Origin: Calditrichia bacterium | Lineage (GTDB): Bacteria; Calditrichota; Calditrichia; RBG-13-44-9; J075 | Assembly (NCBI GenBank): GCA_028284905.1 | Contig: JANQQU010000030.1 | Location: forward strand, 124,001-188,000 | Direction: 5' to 3' | Length of the DNA stretch: 64,000 bases | Shown: positions 52,265 to 62,300 of the stretch, in pieces | Layout of the letters: each line of letters starts with the position of its first letter | Position numbering within the stretch: position 1 is the stretch's first letter | The notes under the pieces: model-generated | The model's input: only the letters and a program-made list of their open reading frames with translations | Database searches by the model: none | What the model was told of the DNA's origin: nothing | Position numbers and translations under genes: made by a program

Positions 52265-52612
52265 ATGTTCGGCAAAAAGAAAACGGATAAAATCGTTAAA
52301 ATCAATCAGCCGCAAAACAGCGCAGCGGAGTTCAGTCTGGATCAGAATACCCCCAATCCATTCTCCGGTCAAACCTCGATTTGTTTTTCCGTTCCCCGGT
52401 CCGGCAATATAAGGATCATCGTCTATAATCGCCGGGAAGATCTGCAATGTATTCTCCATAACGGGCATCTGGCCCCCGGCAGCTATCGCCTTATGTGGGA
52501 TGGTACCGATGCCGAAAGCCGTGCTCTGAAACCGGGCAGCTACAGTTATTGCCTGGCAGCGGAAGGGGTTTTTGTTACGCGAAAATTAACTATAAAGAAT
52601 TCTGAAAAATAA
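52265..52612 (+). CDS. Small stand-alone T9SS-sorting-domain/FlgD-like protein, paralogue of the gene at 43162
   Basis: A 115-residue protein beginning MFGKKKTDKI, without signal peptide. It reads as a sorting domain alone: FSLDQNTPNPFSGQTSICFS, IRIIVYNRREDLQCIL, PGSYRLMWDGTDAESRALKP, GSYSYCLAAEGVFVTRKLTI. It aligns end to end with the protein at 43162, including the CILH/CLLIH region and W(N/D)G. ATG 52265 is preferred over ATG 52256 because AAAGGA lies 8 nt upstream and because the paralogue starts MF-x-KKK. It sits between a phased-repeat array and an AraC gene. Role unknown; candidates are a cytosolic adaptor, a decoy for sorting-domain binders, or an FlgD-like scaffold. Confidence 0.75.
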   Translation: MFGKKKTDKIVKINQPQNSAAEFSLDQNTPNPFSGQTSICFSVPRSGNIRIIVYNRREDLQCILHNGHLAPGSYRLMWDGTDAESRALKPGSYSYCLAAEGVFVTRKLTIKNSEK

Positions 52613-52693
52613 GGCAAAGACTGCGGCGCTAGCAAAGCGGAAATTTTAGCCGCTTTCACAGCTTTGTCGCGATGTATAGAAAGGAAACTTCTC

Positions 52694-53191
52694 ATGTATA
52701 ACTACCAAATCGATACACTGTCGCTCCCTCTTCCGGACATGATGCTCCGGGATGAAAGACGTTGGGAGGGCCCTGCCAGGTGGCCGGAAAGCTTTCAGCT
52801 GGCAATGGAAATGGGCGCGCCTGAAGCCAGAGTTATCAATGCTGATGTACAACTCTTAAAGCGGATAATTGCCATCGTGAAAACGAATATGGCCGACGAA
52901 AATTTTGGTGTTAGTCAATTGGCAAAAGAGACCGGTCTTTGTCGCCGGCAATTGCACCGAAAGCTGCGGTCGTTGGTGAATCTATCTCCCTCGCACTTTA
53001 TCCGCACACTGCGATTACAGCGCGCTGCGCTAATGATCCGCCAAAACGCCGATACCGTCGCTGGCATTGCCTACCAAACCGGGTTTAATACACCGAATTA
53101 TTTTTGCACGGTATTTCGCAAAACGTTTGGTTGCACACCTAAGGTGTATCGGGATAAAATGTTAAGTGAACTAAAGTTTAAAGCGATCTAA
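52694..53191 (+). CDS. AraC-family regulator resembling a detached HTCS output domain
   Basis: A 165-residue protein. The last 105 residues are an AraC double helix-turn-helix: FGVSQLAKETGLCRRQLHRK, LRSLVNLSPSHFIRTLRLQR, VAGIAYQTGFNTPNYFCTVF. The first 60 residues have no recognised ligand or receiver domain. It resembles the HTCS 2 output segment closely (R-Q-L-(H/Q)-RK-(L/I)-(R/K)-(S/A)-L-x-(N/D)-LSP, I-R-x-(L/M)-RL-(Q/E)-RA), so it may have split off from an HTCS gene and may bind the same phased repeats. ATG 52694 has AAAGGA 8 nt upstream; a 10-residue upstream extension is rejected. The fibre genes start 125 bp downstream. Confidence 0.88.
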   Translation: MYNYQIDTLSLPLPDMMLRDERRWEGPARWPESFQLAMEMGAPEARVINADVQLLKRIIAIVKTNMADENFGVSQLAKETGLCRRQLHRKLRSLVNLSPSHFIRTLRLQRAALMIRQNADTVAGIAYQTGFNTPNYFCTVFRKTFGCTPKVYRDKMLSELKFKAI

Positions 53192-53315
53192 AGTTAGAAA
53201 ATGATAATTCGCAATAGCGAACAATCAATAAAATTTCCAATGACAGGCATCAAATGACAAATAAAGTGAAATTTGGATTTTGCCATCCGGAATTTGTCGA
53301 CGAAAGGAGATAATC

Positions 53316-56300
53316 ATGCAAAAATCAATCATAGTTCTCAGTTTTATTATTTTTTCTACCGCAGCACTTTTTGCGGGAAACGCCAATAGCCAGAAAAAGG
53401 CAAAAAATACAGCGAGTGTAAAACAATCACAAAATACCCAAAAAGGCACCGGCGTGGAAAGCACCAGTACAGGCGGGGTCAGCTTTGTAAAGAGCAATGG
53501 CGATACGCTACTGCAAGTGCGGGGAAATGGGGTTGTTATTGCCGACTCTATTAAAACAGATTCTCTCGCCGTCAGTGGTATGGTAACGGCCAGGGCATTT
53601 GTCGGCGATGGCTCCGGTTTAACCAATCTTCCTGCCGGCAAAGATAATCTTGGTAATCATATCGCGACGCAAAATATCAGCCTCAATGGTAATTATCTTT
53701 CCCGCGATGGTGACAATGAAGGCATTTATCTCAATCATAGCGGAGCGGTTGGCATCGGTGATATAACGCCGAACTCACGACTCTCCGTGCGGGATTCATC
53801 CCGGGCAGCGATCAGTATCAGAAATATTGCTAATACCAATTCGACCGGTCTGGCATTTGAGAACAGCGGGGCATCTTACTCCTGGAATATTTACCGCGAA
53901 GCAAACCCCGCTGCCGCTGCAGATCTGGTTATCGCCGGCGGCAATGCCAGCACGACGATCGAGGGGTTGACCGAACAAATGCGTATCACCAAAAATGGTA
54001 ATGTCGGCATTGGCACTAACGCGCCTGCTGCCGATTTACATGTTGCCGGAACGATAGCAGCGGATATTATTCAAGTAGATTCCATCGCCGTCAGTGGAGC
54101 AGTAACTGCTACTGCTTTTATTGGCGATGGTTCCGGCTTAACGAATTTACCCAGTAGTGGTTGGGGGCTTTCCGGTAATAGCGGTACAGATACAACGCTT
54201 AACTTTATCGGCACTACGGATAATAAGGCGCTGGATTTTAAGGTGAATAACGAGCGCGCTCTACGCCTGTTTCCTAACGAGGTGAGTCCGAATATAATCG
54301 GTGGATTTCGCAACAATACCGTCGATCCCGGTAAGGTTGGCGCTACGATTTCCGGCGGCGGTTTAAATTCATTAGGCAATCATGTATTTGACGACTTTGG
54401 AACGATTGCCGGTGGCTTAGATAATACAGCAGGGGGAGCAGGATCGGTTGGCGGTGGTTTTTCCAATATTGCAAGTGGCAGTACTGCAACGGTTCCTGGC
54501 GGGGCTTATAATGAGGCTATTGGTGATTACAGTTTTGCAGCGGGCAACAGGGCAAAGATAAGTGCAGCGCACGGCGGCACATTTGTATTTTCCGATCAAA
54601 ACAACCACGATTTCAACTCTGCTGCTGCAAATGAATTTGCCGCCCGCAGCACTGGTGGGGTGCGTTTTGTTACAGGGATCAACGGTTCCGGCAACCCTGT
54701 AGCAGGTGTAAAACTGGCCGCCGGAGGCAGTGTTTGGACGACATTAAATGGGGATCCCATCGGTAATGATGATCTTGGTAATCATACAGCCGCACAAAAC
54801 ATCAATCTAAACGGCAATTATCTTTCCGGTGACGGGGATGATGAAGGCGTGTTTGTCGGAACAGACGGCAAGGTTGGGATCGGCACAACGGCGCCGGCTA
54901 ACAAACTGCATCTTTTCGACTCCGGCGGCACACGCGTGCATGTTCAGGATTCGCTGAATGGTTTTTCAGGTCTGATGGCTGTTAATGCTCAGAGCAATTA
55001 TTTTATGGGAGCGGCCGGTGCTGGTGATGGTGATCCCAGCAGGTGGCATCTTTATGACAATAATGCAAATAAGGCCCGGATGGTCGTAAAGGCGGATGGC
55101 AAGGTGGGCATCGGTACCACAACACCGGCCACTGCATTGGAAGTGGATGGCACGGTAACCGCTACTGCCTTCGTAGGAGATGGCTCCGGCTTAACCGGAA
55201 TCTCCACCACTGATAATTTGGGCAATCACACTGCAACCCAGACGCTCAATCTTAACGGCAACCATCTTTCCGGCGATGGCGACAACGAGGGTGTGTTTGT
55301 GGATGCCAGCGGCAATGTCGGCATCGGAACGAGTAATCCCGGCCATTTGTTTAATGCAGTTAGTAGTAAAAATGCACTATTGAATAGCAGTACCGTTGAT
55401 GTTTCGGAGCTAAGCGCGGTCTTTCGGAATCAAGTAAATACAGGCGGTAATGGCGTCGGCATTGGCTTCGCAAATTCGACTAATCTTTTGACCGTGGGCG
55501 CTGCAATTCTCCACGAACACGACGGGGCTGAGTCTGAAGGGTACCTGCATTTTGCGACCAAAAGTAGCGGCGGGATTGGCGCTGATATCCCGATCAGAAT
55601 GACGATCAACCAAAATGGAAGAGTCGGTATTGGCACCACGGCGCCCGCCAGCATACTCGAGGTCAAGGGCACGGCGACTGCCACTGCCTTTGTCGGTGAC
55701 GGCTCAGGGCTTTCCAATCTGCCTTATACCGGCCCGTGGTCTCTAAACGGTAACGATCTTTACTATAATAGCGGCGATGTTGGCATCGGCACCACAACAC
55801 CATCGACAAAGTTTGAAGTTGAAAGCAGCAACGCCACGCTGACGGTAGATGGCCAGAGTAGCGGTAACAATAACCGGATTGGTACTATTGACATCCAGGG
55901 GGCACAGCATAATAATACAGGCCAGTTTGGCACGTTGAATTTTACAAACTATGACACTGATGACGGGGCAGCAAAATATACCGGTGCGCAGATAAATTCC
56001 CAGAACTCAAATCTTCATGACAGTGGCGATCTGCGCTTTGCGACAAATGATGGCAGTGGATTATCCCAACGAGTAATTATTACCCCCGATGGCGATGTCG
56101 GCATCGGCACCAATAACCCGACTTCAAAATTAGATGTAAATGGCGCCGCTGCTGTTGATACTATTACGTTCCCCGACGGATCCACGCAAATAAAAGCTTA
56201 CCCGTCGACAGGAATTTATACGGTGAGCGCAGGGGACTTTGATGCTGCCTCCTCAGGCGGTGCTGTCGTTTCCGGCAATGTTGATTTTGGGCTCGGAGGA

Positions 56301-56645
56301 TCTTTTCTTAGGTCTGGCTCTGATTTACTCATCGCTCCGGTTCACCTGCCACAGGGAGCAACAGTCACGAAGGTGACCTTCTATGGGTACGATCTTCATA
56401 CCACAAATATCAGTATAGTTCTTCTTCGCAGCCTTTTCCACGGTACAACTCAGCCCATTATGGCAGCCCATACCAGCAGCACATCCGCGGGCGCATATAC
56501 AGCAACGGATACATCTATTTCACTGGCGAATGTGGACAACAGCCAATATTCCTACTATGTCGAGGTCGAACTGGTGGGCGGCGGTTGGCATTCCCAGGGA
56601 GAACTGGCTGTCAATGCGGTGGTCATCGAGTATGATATGCCATAA
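53316..56645 (+). CDS. Tail-fibre-like/YadA-head-like secreted surface protein
   Basis: A 1109-residue protein. The signal peptide is [20 protein letters not shown]. The body is built from repeated VGIGT(T/N)(A/T)PA-x-x-L-(E/D)V-x-G-T-(V/A)[14 protein letters not shown] units and LGNHTA-x-Q-x-(I/L)-x-LNGN-x-LSGDGD-(D/N)-EG units, as in bacteriophage-fibre-like TMF proteins. Residues about 330-440 form a YadA-head-like stretch ([45 protein letters not shown]). Such folds are trimeric. The last 140 residues ([15 protein letters not shown] to [11 protein letters not shown]) form an unassigned beta domain in place of an S74 chaperone. AAAGGAG sets ATG 53316. It is the first of two tandem paralogues. 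Confidence 0.85.
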   Translation: MQKSIIVLSFIIFSTAALFAGNANSQKKAKNTASVKQSQNTQKGTGVESTSTGGVSFVKSNGDTLLQVRGNGVVIADSIKTDSLAVSGMVTARAFVGDGSGLTNLPAGKDNLGNHIATQNISLNGNYLSRDGDNEGIYLNHSGAVGIGDITPNSRLSVRDSSRAAISIRNIANTNSTGLAFENSGASYSWNIYREANPAAAADLVIAGGNASTTIEGLTEQMRITKNGNVGIGTNAPAADLHVAGTIAADIIQVDSIAVSGAVTATAFIGDGSGLTNLPSSGWGLSGNSGTDTTLNFIGTTDNKALDFKVNNERALRLFPNEVSPNIIGGFRNNTVDPGKVGATISGGGLNSLGNHVFDDFGTIAGGLDNTAGGAGSVGGGFSNIASGSTATVPGGAYNEAIGDYSFAAGNRAKISAAHGGTFVFSDQNNHDFNSAAANEFAARSTGGVRFVTGINGSGNPVAGVKLAAGGSVWTTLNGDPIGNDDLGNHTAAQNINLNGNYLSGDGDDEGVFVGTDGKVGIGTTAPANKLHLFDSGGTRVHVQDSLNGFSGLMAVNAQSNYFMGAAGAGDGDPSRWHLYDNNANKARMVVKADGKVGIGTTTPATALEVDGTVTATAFVGDGSGLTGISTTDNLGNHTATQTLNLNGNHLSGDGDNEGVFVDASGNVGIGTSNPGHLFNAVSSKNALLNSSTVDVSELSAVFRNQVNTGGNGVGIGFANSTNLLTVGAAILHEHDGAESEGYLHFATKSSGGIGADIPIRMTINQNGRVGIGTTAPASILEVKGTATATAFVGDGSGLSNLPYTGPWSLNGNDLYYNSGDVGIGTTTPSTKFEVESSNATLTVDGQSSGNNNRIGTIDIQGAQHNNTGQFGTLNFTNYDTDDGAAKYTGAQINSQNSNLHDSGDLRFATNDGSGLSQRVIITPDGDVGIGTNNPTSKLDVNGAAAVDTITFPDGSTQIKAYPSTGIYTVSAGDFDAASSGGAVVSGNVDFGLGGSFLRSGSDLLIAPVHLPQGATVTKVTFYGYDLHTTNISIVLLRSLFHGTTQPIMAAHTSSTSAGAYTATDTSISLANVDNSQYSYYVEVELVGGGWHSQGELAVNAVVIEYDMP

Positions 56646-56776
56646 AAATGGCTAAGGAAGCATAGGAAATCCAATGCGCTTTATACAAGCACTGCGGTTA
56701 TTGGTCGATTGGGTAATAACAGTATCTGGCTATTAATTACTACCAGCAACCAGAAACAAGAACAAGGAAAAATACC

Positions 56777-58999
56777 ATGAAAAAGCAAATCATCATTCTT
56801 AGTTTTATCATTTTTGCTACCGCCACGCTGTTTGCAGAAGATTCATCCGAACAGAAGAAAGCCAAAACCACCTCAGTAAGCCTGCAGCAAACACAACCTT
56901 CAAACAAAAATGCCAAGTCAAATGCGACAAGTACCGGCGCAAACACTGAAAGCACAGGCGCAAGCGGGGTTAGCTTTGTAACCAGCAGCGGTGATACTGT
57001 TTTAAAAGTGCAGGAAAACGGCGTTGTACTGGCAGATTCCATTGCCGTTAGTAATACGGTGACTGCCGGGGCATTTGTGGGCGATGGCTCGGGTTTAACC
57101 GGAATTCCCACCTCAGCTGATAATTTGGGTAATCACACCGCCACGCAAAATATTCGCCTCAATGGCAACTACCTCTCTCGCGATGGTGGCAATGAAGGTA
57201 TCTTTATCGGTAACGATGGAGCGGTTGGCATTGGCGATGGGGCGCCGAACTCGCGGCTATCGGTGCGGGATTCATCCCGGGCAGCCATTAGTCTCAGGAA
57301 TATTGCTAATACCAATTCGACTGGCCTGGCCTTTCAGAACAGCGGGGGTTCTTATTCCTGGAATATCTACCGGGAAGCAAATCCTGGTGCTGCTGCAGAT
57401 CTGGTTATCGCCGGCGGAAATGCCAGTACGACAGTTGAGGGACTGACCGAACAAATGCGCATCACCAGAGATGGCAAGATCGGCATTGGCACCAGCGCGC
57501 CTGCCGCCGATTTACAGGTTGCCGGGACGATAGCAGCAGATATTTTTCAAATAGATTCCATCTCGATCACCGGCACTGCTTTAGTGAGCACCAGCGATTT
57601 ACTGCTTGATCACGGCGGTGCGCCAAGCATTACCCGGCAAATAACATTGCGGGGCGTACGGCAGGGAGTAAACGATGCTTTCGCCCAAATCAATTTTTCT
57701 AACCGTGATCCCAACGCAGCGGATCAGGATCAAACTGCGGCGCGAATCGCTTCTTATAATAGCAATTTAACTGATAGCGGCGATCTGCGTTTTTATACGC
57801 TAGCGGAATTCGATGATGTCGACGGCCCGCTGGAACGAATGCGGATCACGGAAACCGGCAATGTCGGTATCGGTACTGAGACGCCGGAGACGCCACTGGC
57901 TATTTTAGGAAATGAAGCCAACAGACCGGTGGGAATTACCCAAAACCAGGTGGGTGGGGGCGCAACGATGGAGTTTACTACTACTGATAATTCCGGCGCG
58001 CAGGCGACGCGATTGATGTTGACGGGAAATAACGATAACACCAACATCGAATTTTACCGCGGCGCACGAGGCTCGGAAACCCAGACGATGGTGATCGAAG
58101 GCGCTACCGGCAATGTCGGCATCGGTACGAACTCACCGGTTTCTACGCTGGATGTTGGCGGCGGTAATATCTCCCTGAACGGAGGATGGCTGAGCGGCGA
58201 TGGCGACGACGAAGGGGTTTGGATCGATACCGACGGCAAAGTTAGTATCGGAACTAATTTTTCCGAGAATGCGCTCACTGTTATGGGGAATTCTGCAGGC
58301 GCTGGGGTTAATGGGGGCCTTATGACCATGCAAAATACAAGTATGGCTGGTTTCAGCGGTATATATTTCAATGGTGCTACTGGTAACAGAAAAGGATGGG
58401 TGGGCTGGGTCAATGGCAATGCTGGAGGCATAGTTGGGCCCCAGACCATGCAGATTGGCGCACTCGGAGATTCTACGATATATATTGCTATGAAACCCAC
58501 CACCGGAAATGTTGGGATTGGCACTGCTTCTCCCAGCTATAAACTGGAAGTAAATGGCAGCGCCGGGAAACCGGGCGGCGGTTTTTGGGCAACCGCCTCT
58601 GACCGGCGCCTGAAAGACGTGCAAGGCAATTTTCAACGTGGTTTGGAAGCCCTTGACGGATTGCAGCCAATCTATTACAACTACAAAAATGGCAACGCTC
58701 TCAGCCTCCCTTCCAGGCCACAGCATGTTGGCCTCATCGCACAGGAAGCACAAAAAGTCATTCCCGAAGCGGTCGAGAAGGACGAAGATGGCTATCTTTC
58801 CATAGATAACGAAGCGATCCTCTGGACGATGCTCAATGCCATCAAGGAATTGAAAGCGGAAAAAGATGCCCTGAAGGCACAAAATGCACAACTCGCGAAA
58901 CAAAATAAGGCATTCGAAAAACGTTTCGCACAGATTGAGCTGGCGTTGAAGAAAATAGGCGCCACCAGTAGTGATATTCAAATGACAAGTGCTGAATAA
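56777..58999 (+). CDS. Tail-fibre-like surface protein with C-terminal S74 intramolecular chaperone
   Basis: A 740-residue protein. The signal peptide is KKQIIILSFIIFATATLFA. The body has the same VGIGT and [11 protein letters not shown] units as the gene upstream, and residues about 140-260 are nearly identical to it. The end is a peptidase S74 chaperone: ATASDRRLKDVQGNFQRGLE, LQPIYYNYKNGNALSLPSRP, HVGLIAQEAQKVIPEAV, then a coiled coil (LNAIKELKAEKDALKAQNAQ). In phage fibres this domain trimerises the shaft and cuts itself off at the serine of the SD-x-RLK motif; serine and lysine are present here. AAGGAAAAAT precedes the ATG. Likely a trimeric surface fibre of the cell rather than of a phage, since no phage genes are near. 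Confidence 0.88.
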   Translation: MKKQIIILSFIIFATATLFAEDSSEQKKAKTTSVSLQQTQPSNKNAKSNATSTGANTESTGASGVSFVTSSGDTVLKVQENGVVLADSIAVSNTVTAGAFVGDGSGLTGIPTSADNLGNHTATQNIRLNGNYLSRDGGNEGIFIGNDGAVGIGDGAPNSRLSVRDSSRAAISLRNIANTNSTGLAFQNSGGSYSWNIYREANPGAAADLVIAGGNASTTVEGLTEQMRITRDGKIGIGTSAPAADLQVAGTIAADIFQIDSISITGTALVSTSDLLLDHGGAPSITRQITLRGVRQGVNDAFAQINFSNRDPNAADQDQTAARIASYNSNLTDSGDLRFYTLAEFDDVDGPLERMRITETGNVGIGTETPETPLAILGNEANRPVGITQNQVGGGATMEFTTTDNSGAQATRLMLTGNNDNTNIEFYRGARGSETQTMVIEGATGNVGIGTNSPVSTLDVGGGNISLNGGWLSGDGDDEGVWIDTDGKVSIGTNFSENALTVMGNSAGAGVNGGLMTMQNTSMAGFSGIYFNGATGNRKGWVGWVNGNAGGIVGPQTMQIGALGDSTIYIAMKPTTGNVGIGTASPSYKLEVNGSAGKPGGGFWATASDRRLKDVQGNFQRGLEALDGLQPIYYNYKNGNALSLPSRPQHVGLIAQEAQKVIPEAVEKDEDGYLSIDNEAILWTMLNAIKELKAEKDALKAQNAQLAKQNKAFEKRFAQIELALKKIGATSSDIQMTSAE

Positions 59000-59139
59000 A
59001 GATACGGGTTTCTTGTTGTTGGTATCCGGGATGGATGGCAAAATGTTGTGCAGTCCAAAGTTGCTATTCTGTTGAGAGAATTGGGTGATACAAACAAATA
59101 GCGATTCGAGCTCATGTTAAGAGTCACCCAAACCCAATA

Positions 59140-59173
59140 AAAAAGCCGGTTACAAATCTGTAACCGGCTTTTT
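59140..59173. terminator. Perfect bidirectional terminator after tRNA-Glu
   Basis: A 15-bp perfect stem AAAAAGCCGGTTACA / TGTAACCGGCTTTTT with a 4-nt loop, beginning 5 nt beyond the tRNA 3' end. The A and T runs let it stop transcripts from both sides. Confidence 0.92.
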
Positions 59174-59177
59174 CTCG

Positions 59178-59250
59178 TACTCCCAAGGGGATTCGAACCC
59201 CTGTTGCCGCCGTGAAAGGGCGGAGTCCTAGGCCTCTAGACGATGGGAGC
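59178..59250 (-). tRNA. tRNA-Glu (anticodon TTC)
   Basis: All arms fold: acceptor GCTCCCA / TGGGAGT (with a G-U closing pair), anticodon stem CCGCC / GGCGG around loop CTTTCAC, and T arm AGGGG-TTCGAAT-CCCCT. The anticodon TTC is at 59214-59216. Total 73 nt; the CCA end is not encoded. Confidence 0.95.
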
Positions 59251-59344
59251 ATGATTCGATTTTTAAAATCAGGCCTGAATATAAAATAAGCGGCCGGTGA
59301 TGTCAAATAAAAAATTGAAATTATGAAAAAATAGTTTAAACAAT

Positions 59345-59396
59345 GGGCAAATATGCAAATGGGCAAATGAGCAACAATGCCCATTTGCCCATTTGC
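59345..59396. repeat. GGGCAAAT inverted repeat at the end of the propeller kinase
   Basis: CAAATGGGCAAATGAGC and GCCCATTTGCCCATTTGCTA are complementary, and ATATGCAAATGGGC precedes them. The hairpin begins just past the kinase stop and may also act as a weak terminator. Confidence 0.75.
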
Positions 59397-62300
59397 TACT
59401 CAGGAATCTTTAAGGGGATGGTAATTACTGCTTCACTCCAGTCTGTGGCGTCGCTGTCGATCTCCAATGTGCCGTGGTGGATTTTGACGATAATGTCGTG
59501 ACTGATGGATAGTCCCAGGCCGGGATGCCCTTGTCCTGTTGGTTTCGTGGTGAAGAACGGGATGAATATTTGCTCGCGAATGTCTGCCGGAATCCCGCCG
59601 CCATTGTCGCGAATGCGTATTTCCACCGAGCCGTTTTGTTGGATGGTAGAGACGGCAATTTCCCCGACAAATGTTTTCTCCGCTTTATCATCCCGCGTTT
59701 TTAGCGCTTCAAAACTGTTATTGAGGATATTGGATATTGCCCGGCTAAGATCCTGCGGCACTGCCGATATCTTATCAATATTGGCATCCAAATTCTGTTT
59801 GATGTCTACATTAAAATTGGCATCCCGCGCCCGCATACTGTGAAAGGAAAGATTGGTATATTCTTCTAACAGGGCATTGATATCGGTTGGCTGAAAACTG
59901 CCGGATTTCCCGCGCGAGTGTTGCAGCATGCCACTAACAATGCTGTCTGCCCGGGTGCCATGATGTTTGATCTTGGCGGCATTCTGGGCAAGATCGCGAA
60001 TGATATCATCGAAGTTTTCTTTCTCTTCCTCTGGCAACTGCGGAAGCAGGCGTTCGAGATCCTCTTTGAGCTCTTCTACCATCTCCAGAGAAAGCTCCGC
60101 AAAGTTATTGATAAAGTTCAGGGGATTTTTAATTTCATGGGCGATACCCGCCGTTAACTGCCCCAGAGAAGCGAGTTTTTCCTGGGCGATGAGCTGCTTT
60201 TGCCGGCGAAGAATCTCTTCCGCCTGTCGGCGCAGTTTTTTCGTGCGGGCGGCAACGGTTTCTTCCAATTGCAGATTCCGTTGTTTCAGCTGATGTATCC
60301 GCCAGCGATTGGTGAAATAGACGATTGCAACGATTGCACTCAGCGTAAAAAGGGTATAGCCAAGGAACGCCCACCAGGTACGATACCAGGGCGGTAAGAT
60401 AGAAAAGGTATATACCGCCTCTTCACTAAGCTGATCATAAATATTACGGGCCTTTACCCGGAAACGATACTGCCCTTCCGGCAAGTTGGTATAATTGCGC
60501 TGGGTCTGTGTACTCCAGGCCGACCATTTCCGGTCGAAACCTTCCAGGCAGGTTTGATAAAGATTTTCTGTGGAGGCATCGTATGCCGGTAAAGCATAGT
60601 CAAACTGTATTGTATTAGCACTATACGCTAAACGCTGCGCAGGCATCGGGCCGTAGCCGTTAAACACAATGGAATCGTTATTCACGGTCACCCGGCGAAT
60701 TCTGGCGCTATTTGCGCCATCAAACTTGTGGGAAAATCGAGGATCATAACGATAGATATTATCAGACCCAACCCAGATAATGTCCTCGGCACTGCCACTA
60801 CTTTCCGGATATATCTTCAAAATTTCGCTGGCATCGCGAATTCTTGAAAATTGCCGGGATTCCCACTCATAGGTGCCATCTGCCTGGGGAATACCGACGG
60901 CGATATTCTCTACGCCGGGATTAAATTTGGTGGATACCCAGATTCGCTGCTTGTTGTCCACTTTGCCGTAATAGCCCCACTCTTTACCGACCATCTCTCC
61001 ACTGTGGAAAGTGCTGTCCGCTATAAAGCTGGTGTCAGAAGGTTGAAAACGCCAGGCAATATGATTACTGAGGAAGTAAATTGTATCGTCCACCCGAATC
61101 GGGTTAATATCTTCTTCATCTGGTAAGCCGTGGGCGGTATCGTAATGGGATATCGTTGCCGGGAATTTCCACTCCTCTATCGGCTCACTGGCAATGTCAC
61201 TGATACGAAAAATACCCTTTTCCGCGGTGTTGACCCATAAACTGCCATCAGCATCTTCAATTAGCAAATAGGATTTCTGATTAAAATCTTTTACCCATCC
61301 GGCAGAGCGCCACTCGTTATCTTCCATTTTCAAAATGCCAATCCCTTTGCGGGTAGCCATATATAGTCGGCTGGTGTCGATGGCCGAACGGCACATTTCG
61401 AAAACACTCTGCCAGCCTCCGGAAATACCTTCGAGAATTTGTTTTGGGGCATCCTCGGATATCCGGAAAACCCCGTTGCTGGTACCGGCTAATAAATTTT
61501 TCCCATCATGAAATAATGAGAACGAGTAAAGTGTAATCGGTTCTACGCGGCGAAAAGCAGTTTTTTGTCCGGTTGGTGCCGGAGGTGATGTCAATAATTT
61601 ATTCGTCGAAGATTTGCTTACTTCGTACTCTTCATGATCCAGCGAAAAAATGCCTTCACTGGTTGCCGCATAAATTTTCCCATTATGGCGTTTAATATCA
61701 TTAACGATGCCGTTCAGATTACTAATCGTAGAAAAGCGGGTGAGTGGGCCGGGGAATTCCACCCGGGAAATGCCATTATTTAAACCGAGCCATAATCCGC
61801 CCTGGTTGTCCCGATGGACATACCAGACCGAATTATCCTGTAAGCCATAGGATTTATCAATGATCTTTAATAATTCACCGTCACTATTGATAATTACCAG
61901 GCCACCGAATTGGGTACCGATGGCGAGCAGGTTGCTGGCCAGTGGTGCGAAAGTATAAATGCGGTTTTTCCGTAAATAAGATGTAGAAGTCGTTGTCAAC
62001 TTCTCAAGGGTTTCATAATCGAATTTATACAAACCGAGGCCATATGTACCAATAAGCAGTGATTTTTCATCATAGGGATGGAGTAGAAAAGGGGATCTAT
62101 GACTGCTGGCAAGATTACCGTTTGGTACCATTTTCAACGAATCACCGTCAAGATAGGAGAGGCCGTAGCCGCCATGCCGGAAGAACAGGCGATTCTTGAT
62201 TTTAAACATATGGGTGACATAGGTGTTTGGTTTAATCGCATCCAGCTTTTGGTTGGCCCAACGGAAGATTACCTGTTCCGCCATAAAAAAAACGGTGTCA

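Noticed and set aside
53316-58999. Tail-fibre-like genes as evidence of a prophage
   Set aside because: Both products have Sec signal peptides and no capsid, terminase, portal, integrase or lysis gene is nearby. Cellular surface fibres are more likely.
59178-59250. tRNA-Glu as the attachment site of an integrated element
   Set aside because: No integrase gene and no repeat of the tRNA 3' end were seen in the window.
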